Below, in pieces: positions 30,560-43,325 of a stretch of DNA of 64,000 bases (position 1 is its first letter; each line of letters opens with the position of its first letter). Made by a program: the position numbers and the translations under genes. A model generated the notes under the pieces. It saw only the letters and a program-made list of their open reading frames with translations, was not told the DNA's origin and ran no database searches. This DNA is from Bos javanicus (Eukaryota; Chordata; Mammalia; Artiodactyla; Bovidae): NCBI RefSeq assembly GCF_032452875.1, contig NC_083868.1, positions 99,444,537 to 99,508,536 of the forward strand, given 5' to 3'.

Positions 30560-33270
30560 AACGTTTATTTTTATTCTATTTAAAAATAAATCTAACTTTC
30601 AGAAAATCCACAAAACTTAGAAATCCCATATACCTATCACCAAAGTTCCATAATTGTTAATGTTTTGCCACATTTACCTTATCAGTCTGGCTCTACACAT
30701 GTGTATTTTTTATTAACAACTCTAATGAGATATAATTCACATGCCTTAAAGTTCATCTGTTAGAAGTCAGCAATTCAATGATTTTTAGTGTATTTACAGA
30801 ATGGTGTGATTTTAGAACACTTCTATTGTCAATAAAAGAAACCTCATATTCATTATCAGTCATTCTCCTTTTCCCACGTAGTCCCATCCAAACTCTAATC
30901 TTTTTGTCTCTAAAAAGTTGCTGATTCTGGCCATTTCGTATAGACAGAATGCACTGCTGCTGACTAATTTATCATGGCATTGGTTCATGGGCAAAACTAA
31001 ACCAAAAGTAGTCCAAGTCCCAGTTTAACAACAAATGTAATTTTAAAATCTTTTAAAAATGTTGTTTTTAAATCCTTTGGTATATAATTCCTAAGACTTC
31101 AGAGTTTCTAGAGTTGACATATTAAGAATTTACCTGTTTACCCTGACTTCAATAAATTGTAAATATTTTCGAAGTTTTAGTATATTGTATGTATATATGT
31201 TTTAATTTAGTTGGTTTTTCTCAGGATTCGATAGCCTTTATTTTTCTTAGATGTAATTTGAATTGATTAAAGTTTTCTTTCTTATTTTCTCATTAACTAT
31301 ATATGCCATGTAATAATTACTTTAAATATATAATCGAAATACAGGCTCAAAAATGTAGTCTTTAATGACTGGCTTCTTTCATTTCATTTAACATTTTTGA
31401 GGTTTATCCATGTTTTAGTACTTACTCATAATTAATTCCTTTTAATGGCCAAATAGTATTCTATTTTTACATTTTGCTTATCCATTCCTTAGCTGGGTTG
31501 TCTCTACTCTTTGTCATTATGAATAATGCTGCTGTGAACATATTTATACAAGTTTTATATGGACATATATTTTCATTTGGGGGGTTATGTCTGAGTCATA
31601 TGGCAACTCTGTTTAACCTTTTGAGGAGCTGACAATCTGTTTTCTGAAGCAGCTGTACCATTTTACATTTCAACCAAGCAATGTATGAGGATACCAATTT
31701 CTCCAGATCCTGGTCAACACTTAGTATTATCTGTCTCTTTATTTATAGTTTTTCTAGAATGTGTAAAGTGGCATTTCAGTGTGGTTTGATTTGCATTTCC
31801 CTAATGACTAATAATATTGAGCATCTTTTCGTGTTCTTATTGATCATTTGTATATTTTTGTAGAATTCTCTATTCAAATATTTTGCTTATTTTTAAATCA
31901 AGTTGTATTTGAACTGTAAGTTCTTTGTATATCCAAGAACTTTTTATGTATCAATAGTATTCTTTGAAGCACAACATTTAAAAAAAATTTTTGAAGTCCA
32001 GTTTATCTATTTTTTTTCTTGATGCCTTGTGCTTTAGGTTTAGAGAAACATTATCTAATTCAAGGTTACAAACATTTACACCTTCAAGGAGTATTACAGT
32101 TTAGTTCTTACATTTAGGCCTTTGATACATTTTGAGTTAATTTTCATAATGTGAGGTAGAAGTCCAACTTCATTCTTCTGCATATTGACATTTGTTGTCA
32201 CAGCAGTATATGTTGAAGAAGATTATTTTTTTCCCAATTAATTTCTTGGCATTGTTGATGAAAATCAATTTCCATACATTTTAGGATTTATTTCTGGACT
32301 CTGTATACTATTCCATTGACCTGTATGTCTCTGTTTGTATGTCATTACCACATTTTCTTGATTATTGTAGTTTTGTAGTAAGTTTTCAAATTGGAAAGTG
32401 TGAATCCTTCAACTTTATTCTTGTTTTTCAAGGTTATGTTGGCTATTCTGAGTCCCTTGTATTTCCATGTGAATTTTAAAATCAGTTTGTCAATTTCTAC
32501 AAAAAAGCTGCCAGGTGGGATTTTGAAAGGGATTGCATTTAACCTGTAGATAATTTAGAGCATTTTGTCATCTTAACATTATGTCTTTCAATTCATGAAC
32601 ATGGGTGTCTTCCCTATTCAAGAGTGTTTTGTAGCCTTCAATATGTCTTACATTTCTTTTGTTATATCTATTCCTAAATATTTTATTGTCTTTTATACAC
32701 TATTATAAATGAAATTGTTTTCTTAAACTCATATTCAGATTATTCATTACTAATATATAGAAATCGGAGAAGGCAATGGCATCCCACTCCAGTACTTTTG
32801 CCTGGAAAATCCCATGGATGGAGGAGCCTGGTAGGCTGCAGTCCATGGGGTCGCTAGAGTCGGACACGACTGAGCGACTTCACTTTCACTTTTCACTTTC
32901 ATGCATTGGAGAAGGAAATGGCAACCCACTCCAGTGTTCTTGCCTGGAGAATCCCAGGGACGGGGGAGCCTGGTGGGCTGCCGTCTCTGGGGTCGCACAG
33001 AGTCGGACACGACTGAAGCAACTTAGCAGCAGCAGCAGCAATATATAGATATGCAATTGATTTTTGTACATTGACCGTGTATAACTGTAATTTTGTTGAA
33101 TTCATATAGTAGCTTTAATAGGTTTTAGTGAATTTCTTAGGACTTCTACATAAACGTTTATTTCATATGCAAATAGTTTTACTTTTTAGTTTCTATCTGG
33201 AAAAGCCTAATTTACCTGACTAGAAATTCCAATAATGCTTTTATATCTAACATTTTTTTTCCCTTCTGAT
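30560..33270 (-). mobile_element. L1M element: 3' UTR and ORF2 remnant
   Basis: Reverse L1: 3' UTR-like at the left (cccatatacctatcaccaaa), then the ORF2 C-terminal region (gaataatgctgctgtgaaca, gagtcatatggcaactctg, ttgatttgcatttccctaat) to mid-ORF2 (caaattggaaagtgtgaatc, tttgtcaatttctac). No long frame survives. Bov-A2 is inserted at 32766-33039. Confidence 0.8.
32766..33039 (+). mobile_element. Bov-A2 SINE (dimer)
   Basis: Two monomers (ggagaaggcaatggcatccc and ggagaaggaaatggcaaccc) with linker cactttcacttttcacttt and an AGC5 tail. TSD aatatatagaaat / aatatatagatat at 32752-32764 and 33040-33052 (12 of 13). Confidence 0.95.
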
Positions 33271-33530
33271 CCAGATTCAACCCAGGATTATGTACTGTAT
33301 TTATCTATAACAGTTCATCAGTTCACCCCCGATCTGATAATTTTCTTCAATGTTTTTTTTTTTTCTTTTGTTGCCTTGAGGAGTCCAGGCTAGCAATTTG
33401 AAAGAATGTTCCTCAATCTGGACTGATCTGATGTTTCTAATGATCAGATTTAAGTAATGATTTTAGGTAAGAAAGCCACAGAAATGGTTCTGTGTTCTCA
33501 GTGAGGCAGATGATGTTGCTTTGCCCAATG
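33271..33530 (-). mobile_element. L1M 3' UTR fragment
   Basis: Landmarks are caggattatgtactgtattt, gaatgttcctcaatctgg and tctgatgtttctaatgatc, as in reverse old-L1 3' UTRs. It is a separate element from the neighbouring L1M because it restarts at a 3' region. Confidence 0.6.
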
Positions 33531-33758
33531 GACAAAATTATTTTAACTTCTAATATTTTGAATAGAGTGTTATCCACTCTAAAGTTAATAAATAAGTATA
33601 TACCTCCTGTCATTCAATAAACTTTCATCCACCTAGCTATAATCCATTAATGATTATTGCTATGATAGTTGTTAAATGGTGCTCACTGCAGATCTTGGGG
33701 CTTCTCAGCTTCCATAATCACATGAGCTAATTCCTTATAGTACACATATATAGAATCA

Positions 33759-34759
33759 TTTGAGAAACCTATATGCAGGTCAGGAAGCAACAGATAGAAC
33801 TGCACATGGAACAACAGACTGGTTCCAAATTGGGAAAGGAGTATGTCAAGGCTGTATATTGTCACCCTGCTTATTTAACTTCTATGCAGAGTACATCATG
33901 AGAAACGCTGGGCTGGAAGAAGCACAAGCTGGAATCAAGATTGCCGGGAGAAATATCAATAACCTCAGATATGCAGATGACACCACCCTTATGGCAGAAA
34001 GTGAAGATGAACTAAAAAGCTTCTTGATGAAAGTGAAAGAGGAGAGTGAAAAAGTTGGCTTAAAGCTCAACATTCAGAACACGAAGATCATGGCATCTGG
34101 TCCCATCACTTCACGGCAAACAGATGGGGAAACAGTGGAAACAGTGTCAGACTTTATTTTTGGGGGCTCCAAAATCACTGCAGATGGTGACTGCAGCCAT
34201 GAAATTAAAAGACACTTACTCCTTGGAAGAAAAATTATGACCAATCTAGACAGCATATTCAAAAGCAGAGACATTACGTTGCCAACAAAGGTCCATCTAG
34301 TCAAGGCTATGGTTTTTCCAGTGGTCATGTATGGATGTGAGAGTTGGACTGTGAAGAAAGCTGAGCGCCGAAGAATTGATGCTTTTGAACTGTGGTGTTG
34401 GAGAAGACTCTTGAGAGTCCCTTGGACTGCAAGGAGATCCAACCAGCCCATTCTAAAGGAGATCAGCCCTGGGATTTCTTTGGAAGGAATGATGCTAAAG
34501 CTGAAACTCCAGTACTTTGGCCACCTCATGTGAAGAGTTGATTCATTGGAAAAGACTCTGATGCTGGGAGGGATTGGGGGCAGGAGGAAAAGGGGACGAC
34601 AGAGGATGAGATGGCTGGATGGCATCACCGACTCGATCGATGGACGTGAATCTGGGTGAACTCCGGGAGTTGGTGATGGACAGGGAGGCCTGGCGTGCTG
34701 TGATTCATGGGGTCGCAAAGAGTTGGACACGACTGAGAGACTGAACTGAACTGAACTGA
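33759..34759 (+). mobile_element. BovB LINE, 5'-truncated, relatively young
   Basis: Starts at codons for LRNLYAGQEAT and ends gactgaactgaactgaactg. It carries the longest open frame in the window. A diverged short duplication (tacacatatata / tacttatatatg) may be the TSD. Confidence 0.95.
33760..34533 (+). pseudogene. BovB RT C-terminal fragment, 257 open codons
   Basis: Continuous frame from the RT fingers/palm boundary to the C-terminal region: GTTDWFQIGKGVCQGC, YADD intact at 33970-33981, then [20 protein letters not shown] and LQYFGHLM. It ends at a TGA (34531) where arginine CGA is usual, so a CpG-type C-to-T change truncated it. It lacks the endonuclease and RT N-terminus, so it is inactive despite intact catalytic residues. 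Confidence 0.92.
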
Positions 34760-34826
34760 TACTTATATATGCCCTATTGGTTCTATTTCTCTGAAGAAGC
34801 TTGACTTATACAAATTTATTCAATGT

Positions 34827-34905
34827 TTTCCTGACCCAGGGATCAAACTCCTGTCTCTTGCACTGGCAGGTGCATTACTCGCCGCTGAGCTAAGATCCAC
34901 TGCCA
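34827..34905 (-). mobile_element. Bov-tA head fragment
   Basis: Only the tRNA-derived part is present: cctgacccagggatcaaact through gctgagcta. Confidence 0.75.
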
Positions 34906-35059
34906 ATATTCTGCATGACTTAACTATGAAAAGGGCTAGAGGGTAGTATAGACTAAACATCTGTGTCCTCCAAAATTCACATTGAAGCACTAGTCCTCAG
35001 TGTGACTGTACTTAGAGATAAGACTTTAATGGAGGTAATTAAGGTTAAATGGGGCCATG

Positions 35060-35268
35060 GTCTTCCCAGGTGTCTCAAGTGACAAAGAATCTGCCTGCCA
35101 ATGCAGAATCCACAGGAGACGCGGGTTCATTCTCTAGGTTGGGAAGATCCCCTACAGGAGGAAATGGCAACACACTCCAGTATTCTTGCTGGGATAATCC
35201 CATGGACATAGGAGCCTGGTGGGCTCCATGGGGTCACTACGAGTAGAATACAACTGAGTATGCACACA
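35060..35268 (+). mobile_element. Bov-tA SINE
   Basis: Head ttcccaggtgtctcaagtga and body caggaggaaatggcaacaca, ending aatacaactgagtatg. Confidence 0.88.
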
Positions 35269-35335
35269 GATGCACAGAGCCGTAAATGTGGGGCCCTGAT
35301 ACAGTAGGATGAGAGTCTTTGTTAAAAAAGACACT

Positions 35336-35550
35336 GGGAGCTTCCCAGATGGCTCAGCGGTAAAGAACTCACCTGCCAAGCAGGAGACATGTGTTTGATC
35401 CCTGGGTTGGGAAGATCCCCTGGAGAAGGAAATGGCAACCCACTCTAGTATCCTTGCATGGGAAATCTCACGGACAGAGGAACCTGGTGGGCTACAGTCC
35501 ATGGGGTTGCAGAGTTAGACACGACTTAGTGACTGAACAGCAGTAGCAAG
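35336..35550 (+). mobile_element. Bov-tA SINE
   Basis: Head gggagcttcccagatggctc and body gagaaggaaatggcaaccca, ending gacttagtgactgaacagc. TSD aaaagacact / aaaagacagc at 35326-35335 and 35551-35560. Confidence 0.92.
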
Positions 35551-35787
35551 AAAAGACAGCAGAGAGCTCTCTCTCTACCATGTAAGGATATAGTGAGAAA
35601 GTGATTGTAAGCCGGGGAAGAACTCTCACCAGAAACCAGTCCTACCAGAGCTTGATCTTGAACTTCTGCTCTACAGAACTGTAAGATAATAAATTTCTGT
35701 TATCTAAACTACCCAGTCTATATTATTGTGTTATGGCAACCCAAGCAGACTAATACAGAATATCTCTCTTTCTCTTAATACCTATTT

Positions 35788-35904
35788 GTTTTTTTAATTT
35801 GGCCACTTGATACATGGGATTTTAGTTCCCTGACCAGGGATTGAACCCATGCCCCCTGCATTGGAAGTTTGGAATCTTAACCACTGGATCACCAGGGAAG
35901 TCCC
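35788..35904 (-). mobile_element. CHR-type tRNA-derived SINE, 5' part
   Basis: Reverse tRNA-Glu-like head: ttccctgaccagggattgaa, ccccctgcattggaag and a final caccagggaagtccc. TSD aatacctattt / aatacctgttt at 35777-35787 and 35905-35915. CHR SINEs mark whales, hippos and ruminants. Confidence 0.82.
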
Positions 35905-35915
35905 AATACCTGTTT

Positions 35916-37214
35916 TTAATATGATGCTTGCATGCCTCCTATGTCTCCTTAGCTATATCTGATGCTCTTGAAATTATTGACTTGTGTCTGCAAGACTGAA
36001 CCTTGAGTTTTCTGCCAAGGAAAGGAAGGTGTACATGCCTGGATATACTGGGTGTGGGAATGGATGCAGAGGGTTAACAAATTTAAAAATTCCTCCTGTT
36101 TCAAGCCCTACTCTGCACCCTTCCCTTCAGAATGACAGCATCAATTTGTGCTTGTCTCATGTTTTGCAGTTTGAATTATCTTGTTGCTAGGGGAAAAAAA
36201 TTGCTATCTTTTCTACTGCTGTTTCCTGTCTTGCTCCCCTTTTCTTGGAAATACGTCTCCTTTTAAAAATTTTCTAATTGTGGTTTTCTGTCATTTTCTG
36301 ACAGTCATGTTAATGAAGTCTGTTGTAGGGACTGGACTCCAAAAGATCATGGGCTTGATCAGTTCTACCAGCTCCCTCAGTCCTACAGAGCCATTTACTG
36401 AGACCCAACAGCCAGAGCTTGCAGCATGGGCAGTTTTCAGGAACTCAGGAAGTGGTCAAACTTACATCAGAACTTCTATTCCAGGGAAGGGAAGGAGGAA
36501 ACCTGTGTCCCATGATAAAGCCAATATTTAGACACCAAAATCTTATGGGAATTAGTTGGCCAGACAATGTTAAGCAACAAAAAGAATAAAAAAAAAAGGA
36601 CTCCCATCTGACTCTTGAGATATCATATGTGCACCCCTCCAACTCTCCTCTTCCCCAATGATAGAGGAAACAACTCAGAGAAGGTGAAGAGGGACATGTG
36701 GGAAGAGTAGATTATACCTCTTATTTAAGCTCCAAGAGAAATAGCCTACAAAGGGGAAAAGGAAAGAGGTATGAAATTAGATAATGAGGCTGAATTTTAC
36801 AAATAATTGGTATTGATTCTTTAAATGCCAATATGAGACTATTTAATAAAAAGGGACTAAAAGATTATGGAATCAGGACAAAATATATTCAAGAGAGCCA
36901 CCATCCAGCAGGAAATGGGTGCCTACATGGTTCCATTGAAGGCAATTATTTTTAAATATTATGTTTATACACAAATAACTTGAGATTAATAAACATATAC
37001 TAATAAGCACTATATATTTATACTCGAGTTTATATGTATTCAGATCAAGAAAAGAGAACAAAGTAAATTACAGTTTTGAATACTTGGGTCAAAAGAGTTG
37101 GGTCAGGAATAGACTGGCTTAGGCCAGATGTTTACCCATAAACCAATTAAATGGGGTGGGAAGATGCGGAGAGAGGGCAGGGCATGTAGTAGAAATATCA
37201 CTCTGTCACCGTTT
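35916..37214. other. No recognisable feature
   Basis: A frame of 116 codons at 36181-36531 (plus) and smaller ones have no domain that I recognise. No splice-and-exon structure is convincing. Confidence 0.35.
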
Positions 37215-37368
37215 TTATTTTTTAATTTTACTTTTCACTGGTTCTTAATTATGGCATGTGAACTCTTAGACGTGGCATGTGGGATCCAGTTCCCTGACCA
37301 GGGATTGAACCTGGGGCCCCTGCACTGGGAGCAAGGAGTCTTAGTCACTGACTACCAGAGAAGTCGCA
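37215..37368 (-). mobile_element. CHR-type tRNA-derived SINE, 5' part
   Basis: Contains ggcatgtgggatccagttcc, ctgaccagggattgaacc and cactgactaccagagaagt. Same family as 35788-35904 but more diverged. Confidence 0.75.
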
Positions 37369-37865
37369 TCTAGTACCATTTTAAAACATAGTTCTCAGAG
37401 TAGGTGAAACAGGACCTGGGAAGACATCTTCATATTTTTGAGGATGTTAAAGCTAAGTGTCCATCTACTTTTTGGCAACGATTGCATCAGAGTTAAAGAA
37501 TCAAGTTCACCAGAAGCCAACATACTTTATTTCTCTGTGCAAAGTGATTGTGCCATCAAGCAAAAATAGCAGCCATTTGCTCCAGGAAATTACAGTTACT
37601 GTAAGCTAAGATGGTGAACCAACTACAATAACTGACTCATAAAGACTAATATTTTACTCATCAGTACTTTGAAGTCCTCACATTATTTTGCCTTCCAATC
37701 CAAACCTATCATGTCATGAACTTTGGCCAAACCCAATCAGTCCTTCTCCTGGACAAAACCTACCTAAACTCACCCAAACAAAACCCTTCAGATACTTTCC
37801 ACTGGCTTCCCCCTTCTAAGGACACTATTAAGTTTCTGTCGTGGTGATGCATGTATACATGTATA
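37369..37865. other. No recognisable feature
   Basis: Non-repetitive by eye; no coding frame of note. Confidence 0.35.
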
Positions 37866-38055
37866 CTCAGTCACTAAGTCGTGTCTGACTTTTGGGACCC
37901 CATGGACTGTAGCCCACCAGGCTCTCGTCCATGAGACTTCCCAGGCAAGAATACTGGAGTGGGTTGCTTCTCCAGGGGATCTTTTCCACCCAGGGATCAA
38001 ACCCACATTTCCTGCATTGGCAGATGGATTCTTTACCACGGAGCCACCTATGAAG
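37866..38055 (-). mobile_element. Bov-tA SINE
   Basis: Reverse copy with short deletions: ctcagtcactaagtcgtgtc through ggattctttaccacggagcc. Confidence 0.9.
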
Positions 38056-39164
38056 GTGATACTCTCTCTTATTGCAGTAAATCTGATAAAAATAAACTTT
38101 GCTGTAGCAACTGGTTCTTCTGGGGGATTTTTCAAATGTCAACAACTGACACTGAGAGCTATGATTTCTGCTATTTCTCCTGTTTCAAATTAACTTCCAT
38201 ATTTTATTACCATTTTATTCCCTGAGGAGTTATATGTGGTTTATATTTGCAAAGCAAAAACTATTTTTTTGCAAAAAAGCTTATTGAAAAGATTAATTGG
38301 TGACAAATTAATTTCTGAAGAGAAGACATCATGAAATATATTAGTCTGAACCTAAACATCAGACAGTAGTCAAGTCTACTCAAAATGTTAATCATCTTTT
38401 CAGCTGAAATATAGATTGAATAGTCAGAAAATAACAACTAGACAGTTGACAATTAAAGATTCACCCATGAGAATTTTTACAGCATTAATATCCATAGTTA
38501 AAAAATTAGTAGTCAAGATCAGTGCTAATACAGCCAGTTTTGTGTAACTTCCCATTTAAATAATTTCTGAGTACATTTTTCCTGGTGTATTTTTCTATTC
38601 CTCCCAATCATTGACTTCCCTCCTGGTAAATATTAGTAAATGGTAAAGTGTCTGCAACTTAAAAATTTTGACCTTGGCCCTTTTTGTTTTTTTCGTGTTC
38701 TAATGCTCCTATAGCAATACTGAATACAACATTCAGTACTGTGTCACTGCCACTATTATAACATCATCTTATTTTCACTAAACATAAAGGCATAGTCATG
38801 ACCATATATTAAAATCCAGTGCCAAATGAGAACAAATCAGGTTGGCTTCGGCTGGAGTTCATATTGGGCAAAATCTCATGTGCAAATTGTCCTTGTGCAT
38901 ATCCATCAGAGAGAGCTAATAGTATTGTATCTCCTTCATGTAGGCCCTTATCAATAAGAAGAACAGGAAACTGTGTGGAGATTGGTTTTCAAAACATCTT
39001 TCCAAAGCATTAACTAAACCACAAAATTTCATTCTGTCTTTCTAACCATAGCTGTGTTGTAATAGAATCATACGTTATTACACTAAGTATCACTGATACA
39101 CAGGGAGCAGAAGATGTTTAGCAAAAACTTTTTTAAACATCAATTTTCAGTGTTTGGTTGGGCC
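38056..39164. other. No recognisable feature
   Basis: AT-rich. Nothing named by eye. A 64-codon frame at 38819 has no homology that I can recognise. Confidence 0.35.
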
Positions 39165-39515
39165 AATTAGTCAAGTTATTTTTTCAGCCACAGTTACCTC
39201 AATTGCTATATGTGAAGAACAATACATGGTTCTTATAAGGATTAGAGAAAATGTTTTACAACCATGCCTGTGTGTTAGTTGGTCAGTCACGTCTGACTCT
39301 TTGCGGCCCCATGGACTGTAGCTCGCCGCCAAGCTCCTCTGTCCATGAAATTTTCCAGGCAAGAATACTGGAGTGGGTGCCATTCCCTTCCAGGGAACTT
39401 CCCAACCCAGGGATTGAACCTGGGTCTCCTGCATTGCAGGCAGATTCTTTACGATCTGAGTCATCAGGGAAGCCCATAACCATGACTAGCTTTCAATAAA
39501 TGGTAGTTGTTGGTA
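39165..39515 (+). repeat. MIR SINE split by Bov-tA
   Basis: The left part has agtcaagttattttttcagc, gaacaatacatggttctta and aaggattagag. The right part has tttcaataaatggtag. They join in MIR order when the SINE is removed. Confidence 0.6.
39267..39475 (-). mobile_element. Bov-tA SINE
   Basis: Reverse copy, tagttggtcagtcacgtctg to ggcagattctttacgatctg and gggaagccc. TSD acaaccatg / ataaccatg at 39258-39266 and 39476-39484. Confidence 0.92.
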
Positions 39516-40424
39516 ATTTATTCAATATAGAAATGAAGCAAAATAAAATTCAATATACAGGCACACAAAGACTAGAAGAGGTTTAACACATTTGCCAGTG
39601 AAGAATTTGAGAAATGTGTTATAAACCTGGAATAGTTAACTTATCACAGAAGGAACATCTATAATGAAGAGGCAAAAAGCAAGATTTTAGCAGCTTGTGC
39701 AAGCCAGAGAGGAGGCTGACCTGTCTCACACGTCTTGTGCATCATTCAGTGAGATTCTTTGCTGGCAACTTTGAGAGTCAGATTTTTTTCTTGTGTAACA
39801 GAAAGGAGACATCAAGTTTGACATTCTTATTTTGATGTTTAAATATTATCATATATTTTTTGAATGGCTCATGGGAACGAAATAAAGCAAATTCTAGAAA
39901 TGTAATTTTTAGATTTTAGTCACATAGAATGCATAACAGAAACTTTGCAGAAAAGTCTTTTCAAATTGAGAACTTTGTGGAATTAATGGCCTCTAATGGA
40001 ATCAACTTTTCAGATACATCATGACTCACACAATTGAATTTTTTTAACTGAGACGGCAAGACCTTGACCACATTTGTCTTCAAACCTCAGGGAGGCCAAA
40101 TAAGTCTGCTATTGATTTATTCAAGGAAGTGGTAGTTCAGATTCAAACATCATGGGTGGAGTTGGGCTGCCATTTTGATCTGCAGCTATGTACACTGCTG
40201 GAGCTAAAACATGACCAGGCATGTCTGGAGGACAAGCAGCACGACTTCACCCGGAGTCTATTTTTATTAGGAATGAAGTGCCTCTAAGGAGAGAAATCAC
40301 CCTCTTCCCCTGGAATAACTGGACTCTATAGGGTGGGACAACTTTGCTAGATACTGGAGGTTCTTATAGACAGTGGAAAACCAACACCTCCGAACTAGGG
40401 AATATACTTCTTAATGTCTCCAGA
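39516..40424. other. No recognisable feature
   Basis: Non-repetitive by eye. No frame above 60 codons with recognisable homology. Confidence 0.35.
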
Positions 40425-40540
40425 ATTCAGGGAGTTGTCTGTTTTAATTAGTGCTGTATCCCTAGAGCCTACACAGGGAATGGACTCATGATAGGAACTC
40501 ATAAATATTTGTCAAATTTGTTGAATGACTGTGATCTCAT
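40425..40540 (+). repeat. L2 LINE 3' end
   Basis: Order gctgtatccctagagcctac, gataggaactcataaatatt, tgttgaatgact matches the L2 3' terminus. Confidence 0.6.
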
Positions 40541-40576
40541 TTATTATCTCAGGCAGATTGCTTGATAAGACAGGGT

Positions 40577-41270
40577 GTAATCGTTAATTTTATGTGTTAA
40601 TTTCATTGTGCCACTAGAGTGCCCAAATACCTGACTAAACGTTTTTCTAGGTGTGTCCCTGTATCTTGATGAGATTAACATTTTAATCAGTAGACTGAGT
40701 AAAGCAGATTGCTGCCCTCAATGTGATTGGCCTTGTCCAGTTTGTTCCAGGCCTGAATATAATAAAAAGGGCTGAGCGGGAGAGAATTTACTCTCTGCTG
40801 CAAGCTGGCACGTTGGCCTTCACCCTGCTTTTGGACTTGGACTCCAACTGGAGCTATATCATCGGTTCTCCTGGCACTTCAGCTTGCTAACTGCAGATTA
40901 TGGAGTTCTTGCCTCCAAAATTACATGAGCCAATTTCTTACAATAAAGCCTGTATGTGAATAGATACATATTTATATGGGATTTCCATATGTATATGGGT
41001 TTCCCTTGGTGGCTCAAGCGGTAAAGAATACACCTTCAATGCAGGAGACCTGGGTTCGATCCCTAGGTTGGGAAGAGCCCCTGGAGAAGGGATGGCTATC
41101 CACTCCAGTATTCTTGCCTGGAGAATCCCATGGACAGAGGAGCCTGGCAGGCTACAGTCCATGGGGTCACAAAGAGTCGGATGCGACTGAGCAACTCTTT
41201 CACTTTAATATATATGTATTTATAAAAATTGGTTCAGTTCAGTTTCTCTGGAAAAACCACTCTCATAGGC
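40577..41270 (+). mobile_element. MaLR-like LTR, split by Bov-tA
   Basis: Left gttaattttatgtgttaat, then gattaacattttaatcagta, ctgagtaaagcagattgc, gcctgaatataataaaaag, and a polyadenylation signal in acaataaagcc at about 40940. The right piece has agtttctctggaaaaacc. Forward copy of the family at 13638 and 61738. Confidence 0.7.
40997..41206 (+). mobile_element. Bov-tA SINE
   Basis: Head gggtttcccttggtggctca with gggttcgatccctagg, body ggagaagggatggctatcca, end gatgcgactgagcaac. Flanking atatgtat direct repeats are compatible with a TSD. Confidence 0.93.
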
Positions 41271-41784
41271 ATGGGTTATATATAGATTATGCAAACAGCT
41301 ACTGTAGAGAAATCCTGTTTTGGTTCTAGGCATTTTCACAATAAGAATCTAGGTATTTTCACAATAAGAATCTTTGCTCAAGTAGTTTCCTACAGTTTCT
41401 CTGTACAACCAATTGATCAGAAGGCAACTTTGACATAAAATGTACATTAACAAAAGTCAAATAAAAGAGGGACATTAAAAAGAACATAATGAAACATAAA
41501 AGAATAAAAGTTTTCAATGTCTGTGAAAAATGAAAATGCAAACAATATTTCAATATATGTAAAATGTCTGTAGATTCATGGTTACAGTTGTATTAAGGAA
41601 TATTATAGAGAAAACAATGATACTTTCTCAAAGTCAGTCATTAAGGATTTAGTCTCTAAAGTCAGGATAAATTTGTAATAATAACAAAAATATTAAAAAT
41701 CTTATTTTTGTAATATTAAAAAAAATCTACTGTAAGATTCTTTAGATTTACCCATAAATCTGAAGTAAAAAGAATAGAGAAAAG
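41271..41784. other. No recognisable feature
   Basis: AT-rich, with a short local duplication of ttttcacaataagaatct near 41334-41371. Nothing else seen. Confidence 0.4.
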
Positions 41785-41976
41785 TGAAAATGAAAGTCGC
41801 TTAGTCGTGTCTGACTCTTTGCGATGCCAGGGGCTATACAATCCATGGAATTCTCCAGGCCAGAATATTGGAGTGGGTAGCCTTTCCCTTCTCTAGCGGA
41901 TCTTCCCAACCCAGGGATCAAAACCGGGTCTCCCACATTGCAGGCAGATTCTTTACCAGATAAGCCACAAGGGAAG
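41785..41976 (-). mobile_element. Bov-tA SINE
   Basis: Reverse copy: aagtgaaaatgaaagtcgct to ggcagattctttaccagata and cacaagggaa. Weak TSD agagaaaagt / agagaaagat. Confidence 0.92.
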
Positions 41977-43114
41977 AGAAAGATACTGTTATTTCTTATC
42001 AATATATGCAATGTCTGTAATTGGAAGTACGTATCTGGACTACATTTAAATGTTCTATCACAAGCCTAGTCCTTATATTTCACCAAACTCTCCAAGCCTG
42101 AATCCATGCCAAATACTAGAATTCTGTCTGCATCAGAATCATGATAGAGCTTGAGTCTTCGCTTGCCTCCAATTTATAATATTGCATGATGAATTTGGTA
42201 AAGATGGCATTAAAAGACAAGCTGCTGTTGAATTGTTGTGGCTGAAATAATGGATAATTAATGCTCTTGAATACTGTTGTGAATTACCACTGACATCTTT
42301 TATATTTGCATAGCTTGGTAAACTTTGGTTTTTGAGGATGGGAAGGATTACTATGGTCACCGAAGGATCTGCGAACTAATGTGTTATCATGTTTTAGTAT
42401 AATACGCGATCTGGCTTTACACTCTATTTCACACCTCCAGCAAGTTTATTTATCTCTGTATTTTTTTCCAAGTCCATATACATAGTTCTTATCATCTACT
42501 ATTTTAAGATTGCCATATGTCCTTGTCACTGTATAGACCATTATGAGGCCTACGATTTGTATAACATAAAAATAAGAGTGCCCCGTCAATGGAAAAATTA
42601 AATCAAAATGTCAGCCATTTGAAACCAAACTGTCAACGGTTATTTTATCTTTAATGAGAAAATTGCCTTTCAGCCAATTAGTTCCACAGCAAAACTGCCT
42701 CTGGCAAAAATCTGTACTGCAAAAATACTGGATATGTGTCCTTTCCTATTGTAGAATTCCTTGAAGTCAAAAAAAAAACAGAATTCAAAAAATTATAGTG
42801 CAATTTCATGGAAATAAACAGTTTTAGAAGATATTCTCAGGTTTTGTTGACTATGAACTATGCTTTGAGATACTGTAGCTGTTCTAATATACAAATTATA
42901 TTGAGCATCACTCTGTTCTAAGAAGTAACTATCGAGTGAACAGAAATTATACTCACCCAGATGATACATTATTATCACTGATATTTGAGAGCCACTTCCC
43001 TCTGTGGAAGCGTATTTTCTTTCTGACACTGATGATATTGATGCTTTTTGGAGAGGCATTTATATATTAAGTGGTGATGTAGTCCCTTGGTCAACATTGA
43101 GATGTATCCTTACT
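41977..43114. other. No recognisable feature
   Basis: Frames of 73 and 88 codons on the minus strand (42139-42360, 42793-43059) show no homology that I recognise. A short A run lies near 42771. Confidence 0.35.
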
Positions 43115-43325
43115 GGGCTTCCCTGGTTGCTCAGCTGGTAAAGAATATACCTGCAATTCAGGAGACCCTGGTTTGATTCCTGGGTTGGGAAGATCCCATG
43201 GGGGAAGGCATGGCAACCCTCCAGTATTCTTGACTGGAGAATCCCCATGGACAGAGGAGGCTGGTGGGCTACAGTCCATGGGGGTCACAAAGAGTTGGAC
43301 ATGACTGGGCAACTAAGCACAGCAC
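43115..43325 (+). mobile_element. Bov-tA SINE
   Basis: Head gggcttccctggttgctcag with gtttgattcctgggttggga, body gggaaggcatggcaaccc, end gacatgactgggcaactaag. Confidence 0.93.

Larger units (their letters stand above)
33685..34812 (+). mobile_element. MaLR-like LTR 3' part, split by BovB
   Basis: The left piece has cactgcagatcttggggctt and cacatgagctaattccttat. The right piece (34760-34812) has ccctattggttctatttctc. Same family as 40577-41270. The BovB at 33759-34759 interrupts it. Confidence 0.65.
34945..35758 (+). mobile_element. MLT1-type MaLR LTR, split by two SINEs
   Basis: The 5' part reads tagactaaacatctgtgtcc and gtgactgtacttagagat. The middle gives ggggccctgatacagtagg. The 3' part has ctctctaccatgtaagg, aataaatttctgtta and the terminal gactaatacag. 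Two Bov-tA copies interrupt it. Confidence 0.8.

Noticed and set aside
33760..34533. 257-codon frame as an intact gene
   Set aside because: It is the RT C-terminal half of a 5'-truncated BovB, without endonuclease, start context or full length.
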